Counted from the stretch's first letter, positions 1 to 11,437 are shown. The stretch is 64,000 nt of DNA from Nocardioides kribbensis (GCF_015070375.1 NZ_JADCLL010000001.1:188501-252500); one strand, 5' to 3'. Program-made: numbers and translations. Notes: generated by a model not told the origin, from the letters alone.

Positions 1-890
1 GCGGCTCCGCCGAACTCCTCGATCAGCCGCGGCGCGTTCTCGGGGGTCGCCTCGACCCCGGCGAGGTCGCCGACGGCGGCGAGGAGCACCTGCATGGTCG
101 GGGTGAGCCGCACCGGCCACTCGTGGGCGCCGATGCGGGCCACGGCGCCGCTGAGCCGGGTGACGGCGTTGTCGGTGTTGAGCATCGAGCCGTGCCCGGC
201 CCGGCCGCGGGCGGTGAGCCGCATCCAGGCCATGCCCTTCTCGGCGGCCTCGATGAGGTACATCCGCCGGCCCCGCACCGTGGTGCTGAAGCCGCCGACC
301 TCGCCCACGGCCTCGGTGACGCCGGCGAACTCCTCGCGGTGGTCGCGCACGAGCACCTCGGCGCCCTTGTGGCCCCCGGCCTCCTCGTCGGCGGTGAAGC
401 ACAGCACGACGGGGCGCGAGGGCACCCGCCCGGCGCGGGCACGGGCCCTGACCACGCTGAGCAGCATGGCGTCGAAGTCCTTCATGTCGACCGCGCCGCG
501 GCCCCACACGTACCCGTCCTGGACCTCCCCGGAGAAGGGGTCCACCTGCCAGTCCTCGGCCGCGGCGGGGACGACGTCGAGGTGGCCGTGCAGCAGCAGG
601 GCGTCGTCGCGCGCGCCGTCTCCGCCCCAGTGGGCCACCACGCTGGTGCGGCCCGGCTCGGACTCGTAGAGCCGGGAGGAGATGCCGACCTCGTCGAGCA
701 GGGCTGCGACGTGCTCGGCCGCCTTGCGCTCGCCAGGACCCTCGGCGTCGCCGTAGTTGGAGGTGTCCATCCGGATCAGGTCGCGACAGATCTCGACGAC
801 CTCGCCGGCCGGGTCGTGCTCGGTCCCGGGGTGCGTGTCGGGGTGCGTGTCGGGGTGCTCGGAGGAGGGGTTGCCCATGGCGCCCAGCAT
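1..890 (-). CDS. M20-family metallopeptidase/dipeptidase (C-terminus outside window)
   Basis: A zinc peptidase or deacylase of the M20 (ArgE/DapE/PepV) family, cut by the left edge of the window, so only about 296 N-terminal residues are seen. Seen: metal-binding HGHLDVVP near residues 101-108, WGRGAVDMKD near 129-138, and ADEEAGG near 165, the classic metal/catalytic sites of the family. ATG codons at 890 and 878 are both in frame and neither has a strong ribosome site. The N-terminus is a hydrophilic His/Pro/Asp/Thr linker built from a 12-bp tandem repeat. No signal peptide, so probably cytoplasmic. Exact substrate unknown; M20 dipeptidases and acyl-amino-acid hydrolases cannot be separated here. 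Confidence 0.9.
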   Translation of the reverse strand, partial: MLGAMGNPSSEHPDTHPDTHPGTEHDPAGEVVEICRDLIRMDTSNYGDAEGPGERKAAEHVAALLDEVGISSRLYESEPGRTSVVAHWGGDGARDDALLLHGHLDVVPAAAEDWQVDPFSGEVQDGYVWGRGAVDMKDFDAMLLSVVRARARAGRVPSRPVVLCFTADEEAGGHKGAEVLVRDHREEFAGVTEAVGEVGGFSTTVRGRRMYLIEAAEKGMAWMRLTARGRAGHGSMLNTDNAVTRLSGAVARIGAHEWPVRLTPTMQVLLAAVGDLAGVEATPENAPRLIEEFGGA

Positions 891-980
891 GTCACCGAGG
901 GCCCCGGAGGCCGACCCCTCGTGGGGGTGGGGCCCGATGCGGGACTTCGGCCGACGCTTTGTTACTGTTCCACCGCACTC

Positions 981-1066
981 GTCCGGGTGGCGGAATTGGC
1001 AGACGCGCTAGCTTGAGGTGCTAGTGCCCGTATTAGGGCGTGGGGGTTCAAGTCCCCCCTCGGACA
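981..1066 (+). tRNA. tRNA-Leu (GAG anticodon)
   Basis: An 86-nt class II tRNA. The acceptor arm GTCCGGG pairs with CTCGGAC with one G-T wobble. The anticodon stem-loop CTAGC-TTGAGGT-GCTAG places GAG as the anticodon, reading CUC/CUU leucine codons. A long variable arm and the TTCAAGT T-loop follow. The discriminator base is A, as expected for tRNA-Leu. The 3' CCA is not encoded and must be added after transcription. A TACTGT hexamer at 963-968 could be the -10 element. Confidence 0.96.
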
Positions 1067-1069
1067 CTC

Positions 1070-1097
1070 AGAAGGCCCCGGCTCCACGGGGCCTTCT
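1070..1097 (+). terminator. Intrinsic terminator after tRNA-Leu
   Basis: A perfect 10-bp inverted repeat (AGAAGGCCCC / GGGGCCTTCT) lies 3 nt after the tRNA with a short loop. It is followed by GTCATTT rather than a long T-tract, which is usual for high-GC actinobacteria. Confidence 0.75.
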
Positions 1098-1241
1098 GTC
1101 ATTTCCCCAGGGTGCCGGGTGCACCCCGGTGCACCGCCGGCGGCGCGGGACCCGCCCTTCGGTGGCCCGCCGCGCGGACGACGGTGACCATGCTGTGGCA
1201 CCGGTGTCACGCCACGGCGTGACCGGACCCGTCTTGCGGGC

Positions 1242-1652
1242 TCAGTCGACCGCGGTGCCGTGCGGCTGGCGGGGGCCTTGCGGCGTCGTGCGTCGGGCGC
1301 GACGTCGGTCGCGTCCGCGCTGCCACTGCTCGGTGGTCACCAGCCCGGTGAGGACCCCGCCGAGTCCGACCCCTCCGCCGAGGGGGGCCGACACCGGGCT
1401 GTCCCACGCCACCACCCCGAGGAAGCAGACGGCGACGACCGTGAAGGCCGCCGCGAAGTGCGTCAGACGGTCGACCAGGTCGCGGCGGTGCAGCAGCTGC
1501 CAGGCGGCACCCGTCGCGCCGCTGACGGCGGCCACGACGAGCAGGTCCGCGCCGGTGGCCGATCCGTGGTGACCCACCTGCGCGGCCCATACGAGTGCTG
1601 CCAGCGGGAGGACGAAGGCCGCGCCGTAGCGGCGGGGTGGCGGCGTGCTCAC
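1242..1652 (-). CDS. Small multi-pass membrane protein, unknown function
   Basis: Not recognised as a named family. The protein (136 aa from the GTG at 1652, or 149 aa from an ATG at 1691) has four hydrophobic stretches separated by short polar turns, and an Arg-rich C-terminal tail that should stay in the cytoplasm. The GTG start is preferred because a CATCCT hexamer sits 7 nt before it, the leaderless arrangement common in this window; the ATG has no ribosome site. It lies alone between the tRNA and the chemoreceptor gene. Confidence 0.5.
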   Translation of the reverse strand: MSTPPPRRYGAAFVLPLAALVWAAQVGHHGSATGADLLVVAAVSGATGAAWQLLHRRDLVDRLTHFAAAFTVVAVCFLGVVAWDSPVSAPLGGGVGLGGVLTGLVTTEQWQRGRDRRRARRTTPQGPRQPHGTAVD

Positions 1653-1769
1653 GACGGAGAGGATGCCTCCTCCCGGGCTCCGCGACCGCATCGACGGCAG
1701 CGGCGGCCGAGACCCGGCCCACCGGGGCCCGGCGTCATCGCGACGCCCGTCCGCGTCGTCCCCCCGGCG

Positions 1770-3017
1770 TCACCGGATCTGCTCCAGGAAGTCGGCGACG
1801 TGGGTGCGCAGGTCGGTGGCGAGGCGTGAGAGCTCCAGGCAGGCGCTGGTCATCTCGACCGCTCCCGTGCTCGTGGTGCGGGTGTCGTCGGTGATGGTGG
1901 CGACCTCGCCGGTCACCGCGGTCACCGCCGAGGCGGCCCGCGAGGTGGTCTTGCTCAGCTCCTGGGCGGCCAGCCGCTGCTCGCCCACGGAGCCGGCGAT
2001 GACCGACAGGCTCTCCCCCATCCCGCGCACGCCACCGGAGATCGTCTCGATGGCGGTGACGGCCTCGGTGGCGGCCGCGCGGATCTCCCCGACCTGGTCC
2101 TCGATGCGCACGGTCGCCTCGGAGGTCTGGGCGGCGAGGTTCTTGACCTCGGAGGCGACGACGGCGAAGCCCTTGCCCGACTCGCCGGCCCGCGCCGCCT
2201 CGATCGTGGCGTTGAGGGCGAGCAGGCGGGTCTGGGCGGCGACCTCGCTGATCACGCGCACCACGTCGCCGATCTCCTGGGAGGCCTTCACGAGACCGGC
2301 CACCGTCTGCTGGGCGGCGGCGGCCTCCGCCGAGGCCGCGACGCCGACCTCGTCGGCGCTGCTGGTCTGGGCCTCGATGGCCCCGACGGTGCTCGCGAGC
2401 TCCTCGACGGCGGCCGCGGCCATGGTGACGGCGTCGGAGGCGGTGACGGCCTGGTCGCCGACGACCTCCGCCCGGGTGGCGGTGCCCTCGGCCGTCGCGG
2501 CCAGGCTGCGCGAGGTCGACTCCATCTCGGTCGACGCGGCGGCGACCTGGTCGGAGAGGCCGAGCACGGCCCGCTCGAAGGCGTCGGCGAGCTCGAGACG
2601 GCGTGCGTCCTGCGCCGCGAGCTCGTCGTGGGAGGCGGCCATGGAGGCGGTGGCGGCGTTGATGGTGCCGGCGCCGGCGCGGAACGAGCCGACCATCCCC
2701 CGCACCAGGAACGTGCGGTAGAAGCGGCCGTCGCTGGCGAACTCCAGCGACGCCGAGGCCTCGCGCACGAAGGCGTCGGTGAGGTCGAGCAGGTCGTTGA
2801 GAGCGGAGCGGGCCTCGCGCAGCTCGGGGGCGTCGCCGAGCACGCCGACCCGGGGCTCCAGGTCGCCGCGGGCCGCGGCCCGGCACACGGCGGTGAGGGC
2901 CAGCAGCGCCGAGCGGTACGCCGCCGCCTCGGCGGCCAGGGCGGCTGCCGGGTCGGCGGGCTCGGCCGGGTCGGCGGGGTGCGCGGCCCCGACAGGACCG
3001 TCGTCGAGGAGCGTCAT
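1770..3017 (-). CDS. Soluble methyl-accepting chemotaxis protein (no membrane segments)
   Basis: A 415-aa chemoreceptor with the conserved MCP signalling hairpin near residues 259-299 ([20 protein letters not shown], then VASEVKNLA), which in known receptors binds CheA/CheW. No transmembrane helix or periplasmic domain is present; the N-terminal half is Ala-rich and helical, so this is a cytoplasmic receptor. The ATG at 3017 overlaps the stop of the upstream PAS gene by 4 bp (ATGA), implying translational coupling. The PAS protein probably supplies the sensing input, making a split Aer-like aerotaxis receptor. No che or flagellar genes are in the window. Confidence 0.9.
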   Translation of the reverse strand: MTLLDDGPVGAAHPADPAEPADPAAALAAEAAAYRSALLALTAVCRAAARGDLEPRVGVLGDAPELREARSALNDLLDLTDAFVREASASLEFASDGRFYRTFLVRGMVGSFRAGAGTINAATASMAASHDELAAQDARRLELADAFERAVLGLSDQVAAASTEMESTSRSLAATAEGTATRAEVVGDQAVTASDAVTMAAAAVEELASTVGAIEAQTSSADEVGVAASAEAAAAQQTVAGLVKASQEIGDVVRVISEVAAQTRLLALNATIEAARAGESGKGFAVVASEVKNLAAQTSEATVRIEDQVGEIRAAATEAVTAIETISGGVRGMGESLSVIAGSVGEQRLAAQELSKTTSRAASAVTAVTGEVATITDDTRTTSTGAVEMTSACLELSRLATDLRTHVADFLEQIR

Positions 3018-3574
3018 GCCGCCGCCCCCTCGGTCGGGGCCGCAGCGGCGTCGAGCGACCAGACCAGCTCGTCGTAGGTGGTGCCGCGGCGGGCGAGCAG
3101 GTCGTCCAGCAGGGCCGAGGACGCGGCCAGCGCCTCCGGGCTGCTGGCGTGGCGGGCCTCCTCGGCGACGAGCGCGGCGTAGAGGGGGCGGACCTGGTCG
3201 AGCGCGCCCCGTGAGGCGGTGCGGCGGTTGGAGTGGTAGCCGACCACGGTGCCGTCGGGCCCGACGGTGGGGGTGACGTGGGCGAGCACCCAGTAGTGCC
3301 CGCCGTCGGCGCGCAGGTTGACGACGTAGGCGAAGATCTCCTCCCCCGCACCCACCCGCTCCCACAGCAGCCGGAAGACCGCGCGCGGCATGTCGGGGTG
3401 GCGGATGAGGTTGTGCGGGCGACCGACGAGATCGGCCTCCTCGTAGCCGCTCATCTCCACGAAGAGCTGGTTGACGTAGGTCATCAGACCCCGGGTGTCG
3501 GTCTTCGACACGATGATCCGGTCCTCGGCGAAGGTGTGCTCGACCCCGGTGGGCCTGATCCGCTGCTGCCGCAT
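3014..3574 (-). CDS. PAS-domain protein, aerotaxis (Aer)-like sensor
   Basis: A 186-aa protein with one PAS domain (about residues 17-125). The sequence resembles the N-terminal PAS of Aer receptors: it has a [12 protein letters not shown] stretch, [14 protein letters not shown], and a long YWVLAHVTP strand segment. In Aer this domain binds FAD and reads redox or oxygen state; cofactor binding here is inferred. The ATG at 3574 has a good GGGAGGAG ribosome site about 10 nt before it. No output domain is present, and the gene overlaps the next chemoreceptor gene by 4 bp, so the two likely work as one receptor split over two chains. Confidence 0.85.
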   Translation of the reverse strand: MRQQRIRPTGVEHTFAEDRIIVSKTDTRGLMTYVNQLFVEMSGYEEADLVGRPHNLIRHPDMPRAVFRLLWERVGAGEEIFAYVVNLRADGGHYWVLAHVTPTVGPDGTVVGYHSNRRTASRGALDQVRPLYAALVAEEARHASSPEALAASSALLDDLLARRGTTYDELVWSLDAAAAPTEGAAA

Positions 3575-3716
3575 GGCTGGTGTCTCCTCCCGGGCCGCCC
3601 TCGCGTGCCCTCGACGCCCCGATCGGCGGGTGGGGCGCCCGGCGTAGGACCCGCCGCGGAGTCGGGACCAAGGTCCTGCGGAGTCGGGACCGAGGACACG
3701 CCGACCGGCCATCAGA

Positions 3717-3736
3717 TCTTGATTCGATCCAGAAAA
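3717..3736 (+). promoter_or_regulatory. FurA-type operator overlapping the furA-katG promoter
   Basis: TCTTGATTCGATCCAGAAAA closely resembles, from memory, the conserved AT-rich box before mycobacterial and streptomycete furA (CTTGACTnATTCCAGAA), the autoregulatory FurA site. It overlaps a -35 hexamer TTGATT (3719-3724). A CAGAGT -10 (3742-3747) follows after 17 bp and ends 6 nt before the furA ATG, so furA mRNA is probably leaderless. Confidence 0.72.
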
Positions 3737-3753
3737 GCCGCCAGAGTAGGCGC

Positions 3754-6541
<2,788 letters not shown>

Positions 6542-6571
6542 GCGACGACCCCAGCACCACCCCAGCACCAC

Positions 6572-6607
6572 CACGGAGCCGCAGGTCCTCGGACCTGCGG
6601 CTCCGTG
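6572..6607. terminator. Bidirectional terminator between katG and PNPOx gene
   Basis: A perfect 17-bp inverted repeat with a 2-nt loop (arms 6572-6588 and 6591-6607) lies between the convergent katG and the minus-strand gene ending at 6627. It can stop transcription from both sides. Confidence 0.88.
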
Positions 6608-6626
6608 CCGTCGGTGGGCAGCCGGC

Positions 6627-7073
6627 TCAGTCGGCGTCGGCCAGCTCCGCGGGCCTGGCCCGCAGCTGGAAGGAGCGGCCCGTCACCACGGTGGGGCGCA
6701 GCTCCACGACGTCGTACGTCGGGCCCTCCAGCCAGCTCTGGCGCACCTCCGCGTCGAGCCGGTGCTCCTCGCGCTCGTCGAGGCGGCGCAGCCGTCCGCG
6801 GGCCACGACCGACCACGCCGACGACGTGTCGTGCCAGTCGATCTCGAGCGCCACCTCCGAGTGCAGGGCCGCGGCGAGGAGCTTGCCGCCGGCCGCGGTG
6901 CGGAAGAGCAGCGCCCCGTCGTCGACGACGTAGTTGATCGGCACCAGGTGGACCTCGTCGACCAGCCGGTAGGCCAGACGTCCCAGCTCGTGCCGGGCCA
7001 GCCGCTCCCAGCACTCCTCGCTCGTGAGCTCCCCGGCAGCCGCCGGCCCGGTCGGTGCGCTGGCTGTGTCCAT
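6627..7073 (-). CDS. Pyridoxamine 5'-phosphate oxidase-fold (flavin-binding split-barrel) protein
   Basis: A 148-aa protein of the PNPOx-like split beta-barrel superfamily, as seen in actinobacterial F420- or FMN-binding stress proteins. Visible family features are the N-terminal CWERLARHELGRLAY helix, the VPINYVVDDGALLFRT strand pair, and the SVVARGRLRRLDE strand. Cofactor and substrate cannot be decided; it is unlikely to be true PdxH because it is short. It is divergent from a universal stress protein gene, a pairing common in hypoxia (DosR-type) regulons. A CAGGCT hexamer lies 6 nt before the ATG. Confidence 0.85.
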   Translation of the reverse strand: MDTASAPTGPAAAGELTSEECWERLARHELGRLAYRLVDEVHLVPINYVVDDGALLFRTAAGGKLLAAALHSEVALEIDWHDTSSAWSVVARGRLRRLDEREEHRLDAEVRQSWLEGPTYDVVELRPTVVTGRSFQLRARPAELADAD

Positions 7074-7107
7074 GCTGCGAGCCTGCCGCGGCCGGCCCCC
7101 GACCCGC

Positions 7108-7123
7108 AGGGGCGAAGGTCCCG
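7108..7123. promoter_or_regulatory. Candidate DevR/DosR-like box in divergent promoter
   Basis: AGGGGCGAAGGTCCCG is an interrupted GGG...CCC dyad. It agrees with the core of the mycobacterial DosR consensus (GGGAC-TWWAGT-CCC) at about 11 of 20 positions by eye. It lies between two genes whose homologues are dormancy-regulon members. Speculative. Confidence 0.3.
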
Positions 7124-7220
7124 CGGACCGGGGCCCTGGGACAGGTCCGCGACGGGCGGTGAGCGAGGAGCGTGGGGGTGACGGGACAGGCCCGTCACCG
7201 ACCCGGGAGGACCCGCCACC

Positions 7221-8171
7221 ATGGACAGCACCCGCCCCACCGACCAGACCGCGCCCGTCCGGCCCGACGACACGATCGTCGTGGCCGTCGGCGCCGAGGG
7301 CGCTGCCGGCGCGGTCGCCTTCGCGGTGCAGGAGGCCGAGCGCCACCACGCCCCCGTCCACGTCGTGCACGTCGTGCGTGCGGGGGCGGCCAACGGCTAT
7401 CCCGAGCTCCTCGCCGACGTCTACGCCGCCGCCGACGACACCGTCAGCAGCGCCGTCCGGCTGGCGCGCGACCTCGGGGGGCCCGGCACGGTCGTGACCG
7501 GCGAGCGCCTGGACTCCGGCGGGCTCGTCCACGACCTGGTCGACCAGGGGCGCGGTGGCGCCCTCCTGGTGCTCGAGCGCCGCACGTCCGGCCGGCTGCA
7601 CCACGTGCTGACCCGCTCCACGCTCAACGGCGTGGCGGCCCGGGCCGCGGTGCCCGTCGTCTCGGTGCCCACCGGCTGGCGACGGCCCCCGGCCGGCGCG
7701 GCCTCGGTGGTCACCGTGGGCGTGCAGGACGCGGGCGAGGCCGAGCCGCTCCTGCGCACGGCCTTCGAGCTGGCCCGCGAGCGCGGGTCGAGCCTGCGGG
7801 TGGTGCACTCCTGGTGGGCCCGTGGGCTCTGGTCCCCCGTCATCGACACCACCGTGCGCGCCGACTGGGAGGGCCGCGCACGCCGGGAGCTGGAGGCGGC
7901 CGTCGAGCCCCTGCGCGCGGGCTTCCCCGAGGTGCCGGTGGTGCTCCACGTGCGCCCCGAGCCCCCGGTCGAGGCCCTGCTCGACGCGGCGGGCCGCTCC
8001 GGCCTCGTCGTGGTCGGCCGGCGGCACCACCTCCTGCCGGTCGGGTCGCACCTCGGGCCGGTCGCCCGGGCCGTGCTCGACCACGCCACCTGCCCCGTGC
8101 TGATCGCCCCGGAGGCCGTCGCACCCCGCCGCTCGCGCACCCGGCGGGCCGCGGCCACGACGGGCGGCTGA
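7221..8171 (+). CDS. Universal stress protein, tandem UspA domains
   Basis: A 316-aa protein with two UspA repeats (about residues 18-150 and 160-300). The second repeat ends in VVGRRHHLLPVGSHLGPV followed by VLDHATCPVLIAP, matching the family's ATP-binding G-2X-G-9X-G-S/T pattern; the first domain has a degenerate version. The ATG at 7221 has a GGGAGG site about 10 nt upstream. It is divergent from the PNPOx-fold gene and 35 nt before an MDR reductase. Tandem Usp proteins in actinobacteria are usually induced by hypoxia or stationary phase. Confidence 0.93.
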   Translation: MDSTRPTDQTAPVRPDDTIVVAVGAEGAAGAVAFAVQEAERHHAPVHVVHVVRAGAANGYPELLADVYAAADDTVSSAVRLARDLGGPGTVVTGERLDSGGLVHDLVDQGRGGALLVLERRTSGRLHHVLTRSTLNGVAARAAVPVVSVPTGWRRPPAGAASVVTVGVQDAGEAEPLLRTAFELARERGSSLRVVHSWWARGLWSPVIDTTVRADWEGRARRELEAAVEPLRAGFPEVPVVLHVRPEPPVEALLDAAGRSGLVVVGRRHHLLPVGSHLGPVARAVLDHATCPVLIAPEAVAPRRSRTRRAAATTGG

Positions 8172-8206
8172 CCCGCGCTCACCGGCCGCCGGGCATCCTC
8201 GGGGCC

Positions 8207-9337
8207 ATGAGCGAACAGAGCCCCGCCGTCACCCCCGACCCGTCGAGCGCGCCCGGCACCACGCCCGGCACGACCGCTCCCGGTGCGACCATGCGCGCCG
8301 TCGGACTGCGTCGGTGCCTCCCGGTCACCGACCCCGAGTCGCTCGTCGACGTCGAGCTGCCCCGCCCCGAGGTGGGCCCGCGCGACCTGCTCGTCGAGGT
8401 GCGGGCGGTGTCGGTCAACCCCGTCGACACCAAGGTGCGCAGCGGCGCGATCCCCGATGACCGCGCCGACGAGCGTCCCGACGGGGTGCGCGTGCTCGGC
8501 TACGACGCGGCGGGCGTGGTGGTCGAGGTCGGCTCCGCGGTCGAGCTCTTCGCGGTCGGCGACGAGGTCTACTACGCCGGCCACCTGATGCGGCAGGGCT
8601 CCGACGCCGAGCTCCAGGCGGTCGACGAGCGCCTCGTGGGACGCAAGCCCTCCACCCTCGGCTTCGCCGAGGCCGCCGCCCTCCCGCTGACCGCGATCAC
8701 CGCGTGGGAGGGCCTCTTCGACAAGCTCCGCCTCCACGAGGCCAGCCAGGGCACGCTGCTGCTGCCCGCAGCCGCCGGCGGCGTCGGCTCGATGGTGCTC
8801 CAGCTGGTGCGCGAGCTGCTGCCCGGTGTGCGGGTGGTGGCCACGGCGTCACGGGCCGAGTCCCGGGCCTGGGTGGAGCAGCTGGGCGCAGCGGCCGTCG
8901 TGGACCACCGTGCCGACGACCTGCTCGACCAGGTGCGCCTCGCCGCTCCCGACGGCGTCGCCTGGGTCTTCACCAGCCGCGTCGAGCAGCCCGGCCAGCT
9001 CGAGCTCTACACCGAGGTCCTCGACCCCTTCGGCGAGATCGTCGCCATCGACGACCCCGAGGTGCTCGACATCGCCGCGCTCAAGCCCAAGAGCCTCTCG
9101 GTGCACTGGGAGCTGATGTTCACCCGCGCGCTGACCGGCGGCGAGCAGCAGCGCAGCCAGCACGACCTGCTCGACCGCGTCGCCGACCTCGTCGACGCCG
9201 GTCGTGTGCGCTCCACCGCCACCACCGTCCTGTCGCCGATCGACGCCGCTACGCTGCGACGGGCCCACGGCCTGGTCGAGGACGGCCACGTGGTGGGCAA
9301 GGTCGTCGTCGCAGCAGCAGGAGAGGTCCCGGCGTGA
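8207..9337 (+). CDS. Zinc-binding alcohol dehydrogenase-family (quinone oxidoreductase-like) NAD(P)H reductase
   Basis: A 376-aa medium-chain dehydrogenase/reductase. The N-terminal GroES-like fold shows VNPVDTKVRSG and VLGYDAAGVVVEVG. The Rossmann domain has AAAGGVGSMVLQLV as its dinucleotide motif. The cysteine ligands of structural zinc are absent, pointing to the quinone-reductase branch rather than a true alcohol dehydrogenase. A CATCCT hexamer sits 7 nt before the ATG. The first 28 residues are a Pro/Thr-rich linker, so translation might instead begin at Met29. It overlaps the next gene by 4 bp (GTGA). Confidence 0.9.
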   Translation: MSEQSPAVTPDPSSAPGTTPGTTAPGATMRAVGLRRCLPVTDPESLVDVELPRPEVGPRDLLVEVRAVSVNPVDTKVRSGAIPDDRADERPDGVRVLGYDAAGVVVEVGSAVELFAVGDEVYYAGHLMRQGSDAELQAVDERLVGRKPSTLGFAEAAALPLTAITAWEGLFDKLRLHEASQGTLLLPAAAGGVGSMVLQLVRELLPGVRVVATASRAESRAWVEQLGAAAVVDHRADDLLDQVRLAAPDGVAWVFTSRVEQPGQLELYTEVLDPFGEIVAIDDPEVLDIAALKPKSLSVHWELMFTRALTGGEQQRSQHDLLDRVADLVDAGRVRSTATTVLSPIDAATLRRAHGLVEDGHVVGKVVVAAAGEVPA

Positions 9338-10371
9338 AGATCGGCATCGACAGCTTCGTCTCGGTGGTCACCGACCCCGACACCGGTCGTCAGATCGGCC
9401 CCCAGGAGCGGGTGGCGCACCTGCTGGAGGAGGTCGAGCGGGCCGACCAGGTCGGCCTCGACAGCTACGGCATCGGGGAGCACCACCGCAGCGAGTACCT
9501 CGACTCCGCACCGGCCGTGCTGCTGGCCGCCGCCGCGGCACGCACGCGCGACATCCGGCTCAACAGCGCCGTGACGGTGCTCAGCGCCAGCGACCCGGTC
9601 AGGGTGTTCCAGGAGTTCGCCACCCTCGACCTCGTCTCCGGTGGTCGCATCGACCTGGTCGTCGGGCGCGGCTCCTTCGTGGAGTCCTTCCCGCTCTTCG
9701 GTCTCGACCTCGACGACTACGACTCGCTCTTCGCCGAGAAGCTCGACCTGCTGCTGCGCCTGCGCGATCAGCCGCACGTCACCTGGTCGGGCCGGCACCG
9801 CCCCGCCCTGACCGGCCAGGGCGTCTACCCCCGGCCCGTGCAGGACCCCTTCCCGATCTGGGTCGGGGCGGGTGGCACCCCGTCGTCCTTCGCCCGCGCC
9901 GGCGGCCTGGGCCTGCCGCTGATGGTGGCGATCATCGGCGGGCAGCCCGCGCGCTTCAAGCCGCTGGTCGACCTCTACCGCGAGACCGGGCGCCGCGCCG
10001 GCCACGACCCGGCAACCCTCAAGGTCGGCCTGCACTGCTTCGGCTTCGTCGGCGACAGCGACCAGCAGGCCGCCGACGACTTCTACCCCGGCTGGCAGGA
10101 GATGTTCACCACGATCGGCCGCGAGCGAGGGTTCGGTGCCCCGGGACGCGCGCAGTACGACGCCACGGTCGCCCCCGACGGGGCCTTCCTGATCGGCTCC
10201 CCCGAGACGGTGGCGCAGAAGATGCTGCGCATCGACGCCGACCTCGGCGGCGTCGACCGGATCTCGCTGCAGATGACCAACATCCGTCTGGCGCACCACA
10301 ACCTCCTGCACGGCATCGAGCTGCTGGGCACCGAGGTCGCCCCCCGCGTGCGCCGGGCGCTCGACGGCTGA
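9334..10371 (+). CDS. LLM-class (luciferase-like) flavin-dependent monooxygenase
   Basis: A 345-aa TIM-barrel oxidoreductase of the bacterial luciferase family, starting at GTG 9334 inside the previous stop codon (GTGA overlap). Seen: GIGEHHRSEY, the family's His-His motif near residues 47-55; LVSGGRIDLVVGRG near 105; and FPIWVGAGG near 175. These proteins use reduced FMN or F420. The coupled MDR reductase suggests a shared redox pathway, but the substrate is unknown. A strong hairpin follows the stop codon, ending this unit. Confidence 0.9.
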   Translation: MKIGIDSFVSVVTDPDTGRQIGPQERVAHLLEEVERADQVGLDSYGIGEHHRSEYLDSAPAVLLAAAAARTRDIRLNSAVTVLSASDPVRVFQEFATLDLVSGGRIDLVVGRGSFVESFPLFGLDLDDYDSLFAEKLDLLLRLRDQPHVTWSGRHRPALTGQGVYPRPVQDPFPIWVGAGGTPSSFARAGGLGLPLMVAIIGGQPARFKPLVDLYRETGRRAGHDPATLKVGLHCFGFVGDSDQQAADDFYPGWQEMFTTIGRERGFGAPGRAQYDATVAPDGAFLIGSPETVAQKMLRIDADLGGVDRISLQMTNIRLAHHNLLHGIELLGTEVAPRVRRALDG

Positions 10372-10392
10372 GAGGCGCGACCCCGGGCGGCA

Positions 10393-10429
10393 CCGGGGTG
10401 AGGCTTTGCCGGCGAAGTCCTCACCCCGG
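10393..10429 (+). terminator. Intrinsic terminator after LLM monooxygenase
   Basis: A perfect 11-bp inverted repeat, CCGGGGTGAGG / CCTCACCCCGG, with a 15-nt loop, 22 nt after the stop codon. The loop itself can form a short inner stem. Confidence 0.75.
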
Positions 10430-10492
10430 GCCGGGCGGGGCCGACCGGGAGGGGGACCCCCTGTCCAGCGACACCTCCCGGAAGGCTCCCCC

Positions 10493-11437
10493 ATGCCGAT
10501 CCCCCGCACCCTGGCGGCGACCGCGGTCGCCGTCCTCGCCGTCTCCGGCCTCGCCACCACCGCCGACGCCGCCCCGCGCGACCGTGACGGCGACGGCATG
10601 TCCGACCGCTACGAGCGCCGTCACGGCTTCGACCCGACCGAGGCCGGCGACGCCCGCGGAGACGCCGACAAGGACGGCCTCAGCAACCGCCGCGAGTCGC
10701 AGGAGCGCACCGACCCGCGCGCTGAGGACACCGACGGCGACGGCCAGGACGACGCCGACGAGCTGCGCGGCAAGGCGCGCGGCTCCGACCCGCGTGACGA
10801 GGACACCGACGACGACGGCACGCTCGACGGCGACGAGGACTCCGACGGCGACGACGTGGCCGACGAGGACGAGGACGACGCCCGCGAGCCCTGCGCGAAG
10901 GACGACGACGACTCCGACTCCGACGGCGTCGCCGACGAGGACGAGAACGAGCTCGGACTCGGCTCCGACGACTCCGACTCCGACGACGACGGCACGCCCG
11001 ACGGCGAGGAGGACTCCGACGACGACGGGCGTCTCGACGAGGACGGCGACGACCACGACGACGACGCCTGCGACGGCGACCGGGACGGCGACGGCCACCA
11101 CGACGAGGACGAGGACGACCTCGTCGGGGCGATCGTCTCCTTCGACGCCGTCACGGGCAGGCTCGTGGTCGGATCGGGGACCGACACGCTGACGGGCCTG
11201 GTCACCGACGACACCGAGATCGAGCTCGAGACCCGTGACGAGGACCACGACGACTCCGACGACGGTGACGACGACGGTGACGAGGAGGACCGCGTGGTGG
11301 ACCGCCGCCGTGGCGGCGACGACACCGGGAGCACCGCCGACCTCGTCGTGGGGGCGGAGGTCGCCGAGCTGGACTTCGTGCGCGGCACAGACGTCCTGGA
11401 CGAGGTCGTGGTGTACGTCGTGCCCGCCGGCGGCTGA
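10493..11437 (+). CDS. Secreted Asp-rich calcium-binding-type repeat protein
   Basis: A 314-aa exported protein. Residues 1-26 form a Sec signal peptide with likely cleavage after ADA. The middle (about 27-205) is a string of DxDxDG-type loops such as DRDGDGMSDRYE, DTDGDGQDDADE and DSDGDDVADEDE, like thrombospondin type 3 or dockerin/EF-hand calcium loops. It is extremely acidic. The C-terminal part (about 206-314) is different: beta-rich VGAIVSFDAVTGRLVVGSG and DLVVGAEVAELDFV, resembling DUF5666-like small barrels, and interrupted by a second acidic insert. GGAAGG lies 7 nt before the ATG. Likely calcium-dependent cell-surface or matrix protein; function unproven. Confidence 0.85.
   Translation: MPIPRTLAATAVAVLAVSGLATTADAAPRDRDGDGMSDRYERRHGFDPTEAGDARGDADKDGLSNRRESQERTDPRAEDTDGDGQDDADELRGKARGSDPRDEDTDDDGTLDGDEDSDGDDVADEDEDDAREPCAKDDDDSDSDGVADEDENELGLGSDDSDSDDDGTPDGEEDSDDDGRLDEDGDDHDDDACDGDRDGDGHHDEDEDDLVGAIVSFDAVTGRLVVGSGTDTLTGLVTDDTEIELETRDEDHDDSDDGDDDGDEEDRVVDRRRGGDDTGSTADLVVGAEVAELDFVRGTDVLDEVVVYVVPAGG

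Noticed and set aside
981..1241. tRNA-Leu as the attachment site of an integrated element.
   Set aside because: No integrase, no repeat of the tRNA 3' end elsewhere in the window, and the flanking genes look like ordinary chromosome.
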